From Phoronis australis (Eukaryota; Phoronida; Phoronidae), in assembly GCA_002633005.1 (NCBI GenBank), contig NMRA01000229.1:167371-231370 (forward strand): DNA of 64,000 nucleotides. Direction: 5' to 3'. The notes beneath the pieces were generated by a model. It worked only from the letters and a program-made list of their open reading frames with translations, was not told the DNA's origin and made no database searches. Positions 1 through 12,284 of the stretch are shown here, in pieces; within the stretch, counting starts at the first letter, position 1, and every line of letters starts with the position of its first letter. Made by a program: the position numbers and the translations under genes.

Positions 1-117
1 AAAACGGCAAATAGTCTTGCATATCGCAGTTTATCCGTCTACCAGTCCCGATGTTTGAAATTGCTTTTTATTTAACTTGAAGTATTATAAATAAATCGAA
101 AATAAACATATTCGCAT

Positions 118-472
118 TCAAACTCGCGGCATTGTTTTTGTTTTCCACCTAACATGATAAAACGTCTGAAGTTGTGCGGTCATTGTCTTCGGGATGCGCC
201 GCTGTCTCTCATCCAAAGCGACCGGGACACTTGCAGGCACTGGTTCGAACCTGCAGGGCCCGTTTATGTTGTCAAGAACACGCTCACGATGGTCGTTGTG
301 CATATTGTCTGTGTCCGACGCTTCATCGTTACAAAAGATTTTCTAAAATTTCCTCGTCGTTGGAAGACTCGTCGCTAAAGCTTTCGTAATCCATGTTGGT
401 TTCTGCCTTGTGTGACTGCGGTTTACCAGCCGAGTTCATTCCTACAACACAGTTGTCTTCCGGACTCGACAT
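118..472 (-). pseudogene. Possible acidic coding exon, frameshifted
   Basis: From ATG at 470-472 the minus strand encodes 47 residues (including MDYESFSDESSNDEEILENL), then TAA at 329-331. Shifting frame at about 335 continues an acidic stretch, NDEASDTDNMHNDHRERVL, and then CRFEPVPASVPVALDERQRR down to about 130. The two frames read as one protein, with an acidic N-terminus and an RFEP motif of the kind seen before the domains of some multicopy invertebrate families. It could be a broken exon or an assembly error. It runs toward the window start, so further exons would lie outside. No function is claimed. Confidence 0.3.
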
Positions 473-1548
473 CACAGACGCTTATGTAACCGCCTAGTCT
501 GTTTTCAGAATTGACTCGGCTGAAGTCGGAGAAGGTCATTACTGCTGGGCTTATCTAATTAATCAAGCTGTGCGGACAGTAACTAGTCCAAGTAACGGGC
601 TCCTGCAATGCTATTCTTTGAGTTGAAAAGCAGTTGTTTTGGTGTGAAACTATGTCTTTAACCCACAATATTCGCTTGTGTAGCGTGACGTCATTTTGAC
701 GTTGTGGACCCAGTCAAATTAAATTAAAGTGCCAATAAATAACAACGATAATAATTTGGCCAAATAGTCATTTATGTAGCTCTCTAAGTTACTTTAAAAC
801 ATTTCAAAAATTATTACCTTGTTAAGGATCTGGTCAATCCCAATCCTTCTGAATTCTCACAATGGGTGCAACCTTTGTCCGGCAACACTGATTAACCCAA
901 ATACACAATTTTGTAAAAAATTCAAGTGTTAATTGCCCCCGTAGTTATCTGAATTGGAAAAAAATCCAAGACCGGCAAAATTTTCAATTACGTAATGTGA
1001 CTGTGCATTTCTATTCCAATTTGTGGGTTCAAATCGTGACATAATAATGGCAAATACTGTATCACTAAACATTTGAATAGCCCCAGAAAGGAGCTATTTT
1101 TCATCACGGTTAAGTGACTAGAGCATACAGCAGAAATGGGTGAATAATGTGCGAATGGGACGATTAATAACCTCTCAACAGTAGTTTTCAGAAAATGACG
1201 AGGACATTACTTCTCACTGAAAATGGATAAAATCTAAAAAAAATACGACTTTTCAAAATATTAATTGTTTTTTTCGTGCATTCCTTCTGAACTTTCAGCC
1301 TAACTTCAATGAGGCCTAAGGAATCGACGGAAATCTCAACTTCAAGATTTTAAAATCCATGTACATCCGTAAGCCTAACAAAGCACGGTTAAGATGGCAA
1401 CTCACTTGTAGTGCTTCAGTTCAAACGATGATGGCGACGTCTTGACCTTTTTGCATAACTTTTTGGCATCACTGCGAAAAAATATCACACTAAGTCAACA
1501 CACAATGTAATGCTTTTATAAGTAGGCACCAGTAGTACACACTTACAA
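473..1548. other. No gene or repeat recognised
   Basis: AT-rich DNA with only short fortuitous frames. Confidence 0.6.
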
Positions 1549-2439
1549 GGGCCTCGTATTTTAAGAACCAGTTTTCTCCAAAGAATAACAGACATCAAAC
1601 TGGTTCTCAAAATCCAAGACCCCTATGTGGCTGTTGCTCACAGCAACTGTGCTCTGTCTTTGTGAACTTGGCAGGTACTGAGGCTGCGACAAAAACATGA
1701 ACTACCGTGATGGTGCACCACTGTAGTTGCAACTATTTGACAATGAAGCACAGTCGAGTTCCCCTCAACATGGTCAAAGATGATGATTTTGTAATCAAAA
1801 TCAAAAAGAATTTGATACATAATGAGGGATTCAATACAAAAATAAAATAAAATTGCCACTTGGAGATCAGAGTAAAAAATTGATGTTCCCAATACTTTCT
1901 AAAAAATGAACACATCTGCCAACCTTGATGATTCATCAAGGAGTTTGGGGAACATGGAAACAGAAACCAAAAGATATAAAAACAACAGAAAAGTCTCACT
2001 AAGGGTACAAAAAAGGATAAATCCCTCTAAAACAGGGCAAGTTCCTTCTCCAAAAGTTATATTCCAAATTTCGTTTAGATTTACGGAGATATACTACATG
2101 TTAACAGTTCTTGGTACATATCGAGGCAGCAACAAGAAAAAACAAAACTGCCACCAGGGAAAAAGACTAGTGTCAGACGTGATCCCTTCAATGAGAACAA
2201 CACAATCACTTTGATAATTCTTTGAACCACTTGTCAGAATGAGAAGATGTAGCCGAATCAGACTAGAAAAAAATAATAATAAAAATGACCTCCAGGGGCA
2301 CAAAGTACATTCAATGATTCAATCCACTGAAATTGGGAAGGTGCCCTCGTCATCTCGGCAATAGTCAAGGTGGATTTTGCAAACCAGTTCAACGCCCGTT
2401 ATTGAGAAGAAAAAAACTGATTCTCAAAACGCGGGACCC
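1549..2439. mobile_element. Candidate inverted-repeat element
   Basis: The left end GGGCCTCGTATTTTAAGAAC at 1549 resembles the reverse complement of the right end, GGGTCCCGCGTTTTGAGAAT. Both continue through CAGTTTT and, after a short gap, AATAAC. A second inverted copy of the end motif (AAACTGGTTCTCAAAAT) lies at 1597-1613, making a local hairpin at 1564-1613. There is no clear target duplication and no recognisable protein; the open frames here look fortuitous. Confidence 0.35.
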
Positions 2440-5400
2440 TTGCATGTGACCATAACTGTCGTCTAATCAGGAAACGATTTGCCAAATTTCATAAAAATCT
2501 GTCAAGGAACATAGCAGATACAGAAGCAAAATAAAAAAATAATATAAGTGGTAGTCAGATTGATTCAGCCTTATTGAAACACAAACACCACATCTTATTA
2601 CAATCTGCACATGAAAAGGAACCAATCAGAGACAGGAAGTAAGACTCTGTTTTCTTCTTAGAATGCTTTGGCAAAGGTGTCAAATTCACTTAGTGTTACC
2701 TGCAGTCAACGAGGATTAGTTTGGCCAAACCCTTCATTTCCTGAGCAACTTGCACTAAAACTGCCATGGTGCTTTTGGGAACAGATTTTTCTGCAAAGTA
2801 AATGTTAAGGACGACAAAGGTAAATTAATCGACCAGAAAAAGACTACAAGTTTCTTTCAACATTTCACTGTGGCAGATCAATTTCAGAAATCTCAAAAAA
2901 CCTTTTAACAACTTAAGACTACGATAAAATCTCACAAATCTCAGATAAAAACTAAATGGCAAAATCTCCTATTTCATTTTTCAAGAGCGCTTAATTTTGT
3001 TGCGAATGTCCATAAATTTTCAAAATTTTATCTGTTGGCAGCTGTGCTACAAAACTTCAACATGGAAAAAATTAGTACTGCATACATTACACAGGAAACT
3101 GACTGTGACAAAATAAAATTTCATTAGTTGGCCATGTTGTGCCGTGAATTGGAGAGATTTTGCTGTACACTAACATTAGACGGAGTCTCTTTAATCATAT
3201 AAGTAATCAATGTCTTGACAACGTAGAACCAGTTTCCGAAACAAGATTTGGAAAAAACTGCTTCCAATTTCTATGTGTTATCCACAAGAAAAACTGTATT
3301 GGGAAACACAATTCTAAAGTAAAAGGGCAGTTGATATTTCAAGATAAAAATGATGCCAAAAAACATTGGCTTTGCCCCAATAAGCCACACCCTAGTTAAC
3401 CCATCAACGTAGACCTACATTGGACCTTGCATCACCTACCTGTTCTACAATAAATAACCATCACATTCGTATTGGTTTTCCATATCTTTTTCAAGTCCTT
3501 ATATTCAGATATCTCCTCGATGAGATATGCACTGGATTTTTTGGCCGAGACTGTGAGACGAGTCGGTAACAAAAGCTGGAAGAAGAACAACATTATGAAA
3601 TGACGTTTGTTGCGAGATGACCGCAAGTACAGTTGTAGCGAACTGAAACAAGCAAGCTTCATTTAAACTAACATTTTTTTTACCCACATCATTCGCTAGT
3701 TGCGTTTTAAAGTTCGGTCATAGCTAGCCCCGCTGCCCAATCACACACTTGTTAAGCGACATCAGCATTGTGAACTTCTGGACTTTATTTCGCAAACTTA
3801 AGTGAGAATCTCAAGTCATCATGTAACCACCACACATCAAAGCAGGGGCTTAAAATAATACAAGAAGTAAACAGATGTCAATTGGTAATTTTTCAATAAA
3901 AAGGGATGATCCTGTAACTGACTCATGCACACATAACCTGCCCTGATTGTTTGTCTAACCCATAGGTTGGTCTGTTTGACATATCCTGTAGAGCCTATCT
4001 AATAAATCACTTGCCAGTGGGCAAGTGCCTATTGGCCGATTTGTTTGGATGCTTGACTCACACACCAGCAGCCTAAGTCAGATGCCGGTTGTTCACATTT
4101 TTTTCCAGTCTGTTGCCAGGATATTTGTAAATGAGGCTATCTTTTAAAGTGATAGGTTGAAAGTTGATTTGTTGTTGTTAGGATGTATACACACGTTTTG
4201 ACTATTAATAAAGGTTACTTATGAACGATAAATTTTTATTTCATTCTGCAATTTGTAAATATTTTGTTTAAAAAATGTCCCCATTTCCCCACAAAATTCT
4301 AGGAACAGGAAAATGTTAACTTGAGCTATCTTCAGTTACTATGTCAAATCAATGAGATGCGTCCTGAACAATGTCGAGTCGGTCCAGTATCTCCATTGTT
4401 ATGATCCGAAAGTTCCCTGTTTTTTGCAAATTTCCTATTTTTAATTAAACTGGAGTTTGCATTTGAAGAAGAATATCAGACCGCTGTGTAGTGAGATGTT
4501 GTGATAATACACCATGGGCTGGGGTGTCTGTACACAGATTTCGCACTGATATAAGACTGCGATGTCGGCGGGATCGAAGTCTGTCAAGTTCACGAGGAAG
4601 TACAAATAAGGCGATCAAACCATTCTTTTCATTTTGAAGTTCTTCAACACCGCTGGAAACATAATGCATTCCTCACAACAAAAATCGAAAAATATTAAAA
4701 TCGAGTGAAGCAATACAAAGATATAGTTTGAGGAATAATTTGGGTCAAAAGTTTAAAACTGCTTACACCGACAGTCTACAGTGAAATTGAAGAAGACGTG
4801 TCTTTACCTACTATTCATGGTAATTCAACAGTTTTCAGCAGTTTAGCTCACAATACCCGTTGGACTTAAGTCTCATCTCCGGCGACACCGATTACTTACA
4901 TGGCGACTTTCATAACTGATGAAGATTTATCTTACATTTTGATACATGCTGCTATAAAAAGAAACTTTGTGCAATTTTAGGTCTTTTGTGTTTCAGTTAG
5001 TATAAGGAAAACCCTATTTATTTCAATGAGAATTGCCCACACAGTTTCCCTTTACAAACCACCAAAAATATTTAATTTTGAAATTGTTTCGAAAGGAGAG
5101 ATAATTATTTTGTTTTCGACACCTGTTGATAATCAGCAAATCTGTTTTCATGCATTAAGTAGCTCTAGTACAAATTTGAAACGAATAAGTGAACATGACT
5201 ATCCTAAATATAAAATGTGAAATGAAGTATAAAACATTATTAACCACCTTCGTAATAAATATGAAATTTTAATTAGTTGTTCTCTATAATAGTATCATAG
5301 GACTTGCCCTAAGCTTGTACAGACTTGTCTGAGCCATGTTGCTGATAGTTTTGGTGCGTGTCCATGTAAATAATAAAGGTGCTGTTTCATAAGTACCAGT

Positions 5401-6396
5401 AAAAAGACTTCAGTATCTTCTTACAACAAAGTGTAAAGCAAACATCAATTGGTTAATCATGGTTTAGTTGACAGCACTGTCCTGTGAAATTCAAATTTTG
5501 ATAGAAAACACCGGTGCTGTCTTGCAGTGTTAAGGCAGACATAAATTAAATTACATTAAATTTAGGATTATGATTTAGGAATATGAGGAGATAATAAAAT
5601 TATTAAATTTTGGTCCTGAGTGATAAGCTTACTTAGCTTTTCTCTTAGCCATTTAATCCAATACTGTCTTCCTTTCAATTTTGAAAGAGGCATTAAATTC
5701 AGGTGGCATTACTGATCACGGATACAATTATGCATTTCTTGATCCATGACAGCATTTTTTCGAGTTTCAGAGAACTGTCCGGCAGATATTTGTTCCTCTC
5801 CTAGTTGCTTCTGGTCTCTGACAATTCCCTCTAAGTGCTGGTCCAATGCCCTCAAAGCTCAGCAGTAAAAGGCTTAATCTTGAGATCAAAGTTCTCGTTT
5901 TGCCAAAAATATACAAAATGAAAGGATGTAATTATTTGATATGAAACTATTTCATAAAGGCCACCCAACACACTAAAAAACACAAGAGCTACTACAGTCA
6001 CTGAAACTGTGACAAAAATGCTTATTAAAGTAGGTCACAGGTTGCTACCTCTCATAAATGCCCACCACAGGTTTTTTAACTAAAAACAGCATAGAGAATC
6101 AGAGCAAAAATAACATGATGATTCCAGAAGAACAGCAACTTGACATGGATTCCATTAGATCTCTTACTATTTAAGCTCCAGAGAACCCATGGAGATCTTT
6201 TATATGAATACGTTTTGCTTCAGCAGTTTTCCAATAATTAAGGATTTTTTTTAACAAATATGAGGCACTAACACACATTAAATTAAGATTTTGTTTTAAT
6301 ATACATTCTATGATGTGGTCCTACTGTCTAATTTTAAGACATTGAATTCTCCTTAGAATAACTAGACGACAGTGTAAAGAAAACTTCTCAGCAAAT
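2440..6396. other. No gene recognised
   Basis: AT-rich intergenic or intronic DNA. The open frames at 3160-3399, 4445-4669 and 5026-5220 show no domain or splice context that I could support. There is a small hairpin around ACTTGCCAGTGGGCAAGT at 4010-4027. Confidence 0.6.
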
Positions 6397-6402
6397 ACTT
6401 TT

Positions 6403-6920
6403 CAGGGCTTGGATTGACCAGTGACAAAAAACGCGGAAACTTTGAAACTTTTACGGCCCAAATCATGCCCGATAACCAGCCTTGAATTGGTCAATGTGAA
6501 CCTTTCCCCGACAAACATCGGGACTAAAAAAAAAAAAAAAAAAAAAAAAACGTTACCACCATCAGTAGCATGCGTCTGCGTCCTATTAGCTCGCCCGTCC
6601 ACTCCCAACCCTCACATTTTTGCCTGCAGAGCGGTAGTATTTGTCACCGCGCTTAACAATAACACGAGACGCCATTGAAAATCCCAACACGCTGACCCAG
6701 ATGCCCCGGCAATGTTGACAATTTACGTTCCTCCGAAACATAAAGAGCAACTTCCGCTTTTCGAGGTGAACGTCGTCTGCAACGCCGCGGTAAGAAAGGA
6801 ATTTGCCGCGGAAATTCTATATCAAATCCGATTTTTTTACGCCGAAAAATTTTGAAAAAAGCGGAAAGCACATTTGAAAAAAGCGGAAATCCGCGTTTCC
6901 GCGGAAAATTCCAAGCCCTG
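6403..6920. mobile_element. hAT-like MITE with CAGGGCTTGGA ends
   Basis: The 11-base terminal inverted repeat CAGGGCTTGGA sits at both ends and is flanked by the direct repeat ACTTTT (6397-6402 and 6921-6926). The right half is rich in a GCGGAAA motif. A run of 25 A (6526-6550) interrupts the left half. At 518 bases it is too short for a transposase. The CAGGG ends suggest hAT, although the visible duplication is 6 bases rather than the usual 8. Confidence 0.7.
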
Positions 6921-7732
6921 ACTTTTTGAAAGTGAAAAAGTCCAATGCATCTAGTTCAAAACCAGAGCAACTTCTGTACTTGATTTTATGGAGGTCTTTG
7001 CAATATTTAATCGTTTTAGGTTCTTAGGTCTGAGAAAAATTCCATCTACTGCAAATTTGGAAAGTAAAAAAATCTAAGTTTATTTTTATTGGCTGAAAAA
7101 ATGTAATTTCACGGGAGTGATGGACATACCTGACGGACATACAAATTTTCCGCACGTCCGTCACGCGATTTCTGACTCGACGAATTATCCCTGGGATCTA
7201 AAATTTTGGTCAATAATATTGAGAAACAAGTTAAAAGAGAATCTGAAATAATTTTAATACTTATTGAAAACTTTTGATGTGACAAAACTTAGCACTTTTT
7301 TGTGATGAACGTACGGCACCATGATATCCAGGAGTTGGCCTTTGACCCCAAGAGTTTGGCGATGCGCTACTGGTCAAATGATATTTTTAGGAAGTCTAGG
7401 CTTCATGTGATTGCACAAATTTGATAACATAGCAAAATACCTATAATGCTCTTATTTATGACAACAGTTAACAAGACACATAAAACCAGGGTAATTTTTT
7501 AGGGTCAAGCGACCTACAAAAATGGGTCCGTTTATAGGAAATTCAAATATGAGCCCTGAAACTAGAGACTGGGCTTTCAGATGACACCAGAAATGTTAAT
7601 CTAGTCACAATTTTAATTCTTTGTATCTAGGTTTACCTTTTCACGGAAATGCCCTTAATGAGTTTTGTATTCACTACTCTGCACGAATTAGTTTTATTTT
7701 GCATGCCACAAGTTATGTTAATGTTTTTGGAC

Positions 7733-8160
7733 CTGAATCCCAACGTGACCAGCATACCCCTGCCGCAACCCGGGAACAAGGGTATCCCTGTCCCATTTTT
7801 AGGTCAACATCAATGAAATGCGTAATCCCGGGCTAGGGGCAAACCCCGGCCAATTCTTCTTAGATCAACATCACTGAAATGCCCGTGTGGCTGGCGTAAC
7901 CCCAAAGATAGGGGAATCCCTGTGCAATTGTTTTTAAGGTCAACATCTAGTAAACGCCCACGTGGCTGGTGTACCCCCGCCGCTACCCTGGGATAGGGAG
8001 AACCCCTGACCAATTTTTTTTGGTCAAAATCATGCCCATGAGGCTAGTGTACGCCTGCTGTAACCCAGGGATAGGGGGAACCCTTGACCAATTTTTTTAA
8101 GTCAAAATCATGCCCATGTGGCCGGCATATCCCCACCGTAACCCGGAGAAAGGGAGAAAG
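7733..8160 (+). repeat. Minisatellite, unit about 75 bases, five to six copies
   Basis: Repeated blocks in order are GGGATAGGGGGAACCCNTGA, CCAATTTTTTTAGGTCAA, a CAT-rich joint, and GCCCATGTGGCTGGTGTACC. GGGAACCC-like landmarks fall near 7780, 7838, 7911, 7997 and 8073. The 67-residue minus-strand open frame in it is a product of the repeat and not a gene. Confidence 0.75.
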
Positions 8161-9344
8161 TTTTCATATGCTTTAGGGATTTTGGCTAATACCTTTAAAA
8201 GTCTAGAATGAGCCTAGCTAGCCTGTATTCAGACTTGATTCAGCTGAAGTCAGATAAGATCATTATTATATTCAATAGGTCACAATTCATTGTTATGCAC
8301 ATAGCCTGTACATGTACTAGGAGACTGATAGGAAACCCAAGTAAGAAATGGATAACAAAAATCGAATTGGTGGTTAAAGCATGTGGTAAGCATGAGATCG
8401 AAACATTGAAATGTCAATTTATTAATTGAATGAAGGAATTAGGGTGAGGATTTATCTCTTTTCACAACTTGCTGTGTTCATGACCACAGATGCCTGAGGC
8501 GACCATAGAATTCGTTCTCACTGCCATCAGTCCTATGCATGTAGACACACAACTCCCTTAGGACAAAAACTACATTTTGTCTTTGTTTTCCCCGAAACCA
8601 TTCTACCATAAGTGCACCTCCTTTACTCAATATTATGGCGATTTTGTGAATGAAAGGACTGAGGGTATACAAAGATGCTTTGTACCTGGCGGGAAATTCG
8701 ATTTGACTGAAAGTGATTTAACCTTTGACCTCGGATAAGTAGCAAACAAATATCCACGCGGTTGTGCGGTTCCAAGGTGGTTCTGTTAATCTTTTTTTCT
8801 CGCTACACAGTATACATTTTGTACTTGAAGTTCCCCCAGAATGAAGATAAGGTATTTTTCTAGACACATGTGAAATATTGTAAAAATAGCCATTTTTGTG
8901 AACAAGGTTTGAGATAACCTAAGATGTTTGGCTTTAAAGTAAGAGATACTAGGTTCATAACTCAAAACAGCAGCCTCTGGAATTTGAGAAGGCGGTCACC
9001 ACCTGGTGACACAACTGGTGAAATTATGGTGGCTCGAAATTTTATCACTTCTTCTGGCGTATACCTCATCCGTTAAGCTCCCATGCTGTGTGGTGAGTTT
9101 CCCCATTTCACTGACTGGGAATTCGGGATACGGTCGAGCCGTTATCAGTTTGACAGTAAAAGCAAGGGGAGTAAATTTGCAAGCCAATGCTTAGTCCAAC
9201 TCAATTATTGTGTGCGTTCATGTGATAAGCTCATCTAATACAGCAACAATGTTGTAAACAGCGCGCCTGATGATAATCTACACTATTTCCAAATGATGTT
9301 CAACAAATGCTGTGAAGATTTTAACCGCGCACAATATCAAATAT

Positions 9345-9735
9345 GCAGCCATTTCATGGAAACTACTATACTTACCGCCATCAATCAGTGATCTGCTACA
9401 ACACGCACTGTTCCTTTTTCATCAGTCAATGTTATTGGGTCGCTATCATCAATTATTAACGTCATCGTTATGTCTGCTCTCGTCATCACCGTCGTTGTCA
9501 CTCTCACCATTGTATATGTCATTGTCACGTGTCGTCACCGTCAGTGTCCAAGAGATACGTAATAATGTCTCAATCAATCAATCAATCTCTTTATTTTATA
9601 GTCAGTTTGACAAAACAGGGAAACACTATCCGAAGGCTAATATCACTGACTGTATATGATGCCGGACCAAGTTATGACGACCCGAAGACGCACATGATGT
9701 AGCAGCATATAGTAAGTTCCCTGAAATGGCTGCCG
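9345..9735. repeat. Possible inverted-repeat element
   Basis: GCAGCCATTTCATGGAAACT at 9345 recurs inverted near 9706-9735 (GCAGCCATTTCAGGGAACTT), and CTGCTACAACA is matched by CTGCTACATCA further in. The interior is rich in GTCATC/GTCGTC. There is no clear target duplication. Confidence 0.35.
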
Positions 9736-10797
9736 ATCTGATAATCAACAACAGGAGTAACTGAGGGTCATAAAGCAGACATGCGCGGATAGCCACATTA
9801 ATGCAACAATACCAAAATCTTTCATGTAGACCCACCTTTAGTGGATTTATTTAGAATAAATTAGGGTTCATTGTATCCGACAAGTGCAAATTCCTGTGTA
9901 GGAATTTGTCCTGGTCGCAGTTGGTGAGTTAACACTATGCTAAGCACCAACTAGCCAACAACTATATCACTACCAACTCAAACATCGAGCTGGAGCCCCT
10001 GGAGGCCTGGAGGACTATTGAATTTTTTCACAATTTTAGATTTTGCAAAATGCGCATAAATCAGAGGAAATAACCAGTATGAATAGGTTATTTATCACAA
10101 TTTCAATTATTTAATTTTAGTGATGCTTACTTGATGTATTTTAGGCGTCCACGGGTGTAATTGCTTACAATAGATCAAGTGACAGTATCACTGGCACTGC
10201 CAGCCCGCATGAACCTCTAATTAACCCTCATAAAAGCAATTAGCACCCAGATGATTTGCTGCATCTCTGATATGTGCACTCAGTAACATAAACACGTCAA
10301 CATCACATTCAATCATCTTGTACAAGAGACTGTCAACAAAGTAAAAAGGCAGCAAAACTAGTAAACGTACCACGCAGCAGACAGCTAACGAAACAAACTT
10401 GCCGGTGATCGCCATTTTGCCACGTAACCACGCACATGCGCGAAACTTACGCCAATAGATGGCGATCCCGTCAGTGATCCTGCTGTGCCTGAACTTAGAA
10501 CCCTGTTTAATCTCAGGAGTAAGTCATGGAAATTAGTGTTGCGTGAACTTGGAATACACGAGGAAACTTTAACAAGTTCACTCAAATAACCACGTTCACG
10601 TGAATAAAATTTGCACTGCACTAAACCACATTATATATTATTAAAATAGCGTAAAATCCAACAAATCTTTTTTGCTATTGCCGATTTTATTTACCAGACA
10701 ATATTTGTTTTAACCGGCAAATTCCTCCGATTCTTTGACACAAGTAACGGTAAAGGAGAATGTGAGTGGTTACAAGGCCAATAATTACAAAAATTGT

Positions 10798-11241
10798 TTA
10801 CACTGAACAAAATATTTCATCTGATTGCCCAAAGATATGATAAATTCCAAATTCACGCATACGCGATCTTGAGATAAAGCAGGATTCCAAGTTCAAGCAC
10901 AGCAAACCCAATGGTTGTTGGTTGGGGTTCTCAAAGAGATAAAGCTCAGTGGTTCCCACTGGAGGCTCAAACTGTCTCAGAACATTCATTCTGTGGACAA
11001 ATACACTGTCTCCGAGTCTGTCGGCTTGTTTCTAGAGGGTCTCGTTGTGAAGGATACAGTGCTCGAGGGTACTCGACTTTTTGAAAGGAATGCAGCTGGA
11101 AAATTAGTTAGAATTCGAGGACGCAACATAGGCCACTATAGTCGGTATCAGTGTTCATATGCGTTGAATGGCTCCCATTTCAACCAAGGTAGGGAGGTTC
11201 GTCTGGTAAACAAAGCTTTACGAAATTTGAAGTGTGATTGA
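10798..11241. other. Stretch open on both strands, possible relic exon
   Basis: The plus strand is open for 108 codons (10915-11241). The minus strand is open across 10798-11030, with protein-like text FEPPVGTTELYLFENPNQQP preceded by a possible acceptor (CCCTCTAG at about 11032). Base composition is less AT-rich than its surroundings. I recognise neither translation, and at most one can be real. Confidence 0.2.
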
Positions 11242-11971
11242 TAGGTAGAAAATACGATGTAAAATTATCTGAAATTCTTAAAAGACATTTAATTCTGTAG
11301 ATTGCAAAATAATGTAGTCTGGAGTAGGCCTAACGACTTTTCGGGCTATAGACCCTTCGAACAATAGGCATCGTTTCATTTCTACTGACAGTTTTTATTA
11401 TTTTGATAGGACTCGGAGAGTTTTGCCAATTCATGCAGTTCAAGCAAAACTGATACAGGTAAAGGTAATATGCTTGTTTTCTCAGAGTAGGACATGCGTG
11501 TGAGTTTGAAAAAATAAAGGTTCTATGGAAAATATAAATACACACTTCTGCAGATTCTACACATTTTCGCCAATTTCCTGACATTTTGCACCTTATTTTG
11601 AAACCCTCTGACTCAGTGAGAGGTCATAACAATCGCCACTTTGATTTAATTAATATCATAAAGTTACTATAGAGCCCCATTTTGACTCTTATTCCGTTAG
11701 CATAGAGGCTGTTTATCAGACTTACAGGAATTTGCATTGTAAAGCATTTGCAACAGTTGGCTTCTCAACACATTTTTTTTAACTAGGTGACCCATTAAAT
11801 GTAGAAGCTTGTTTTGAAATCTCTCGTTAGTGAAAAATCATAAGACAACTTTAAACAAGCCAATGAAAAAATGCAAACTTAAAGGTACAGTATAGATCAC
11901 TGCTGGCATAATTTATTTCAGATAAAGAAGTGAGGGAATGCGTATGCTGTTTTTTTCTGACAAGGTGTTCA

Positions 11972-12284
11972 CAGTGGGGGATTTAGGGGGGGGGGGGTAA
12001 GGGGGCAGTGGCCCCCTAAAATTCTACCAGATACCATTTGGCAGTTCGGGTGCGAATTGCTGACTAGCGCGTATACGCGCATCCAGGGAGACTCGGGGGG
12101 TGAATAACTTGACAATACATAGGCCCTGAACAAACCCCGTTTACCGCTTTTTTTAGTCAAACGGTCTGCAGACCCAAAACTTCGAGACCCCTGCATCCCT
12201 ACAGTTTAGGCTGGTTGCGTCTGCGGACATTTTGGTTATTCATGTGTCCTGATCCCCCAACTCAAAATCCTGGATCCGCTCCTG
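11972..12284. mobile_element. Candidate hAT-like MITE with G-rich ends
   Basis: The left end is CAGTGGGGGATTTAGGGG. The right end read inward is CAGGAGCGGATCCAGGATTT, the style of many hAT MITEs. GTTCA lies just outside both ends. The similarity of the arms is partial and a 12-base G run confuses the left side. Confidence 0.4.

Noticed and set aside
7810-8013. 67-residue Gly/Arg-rich frame
   Set aside because: It is a by-product of the minisatellite units.
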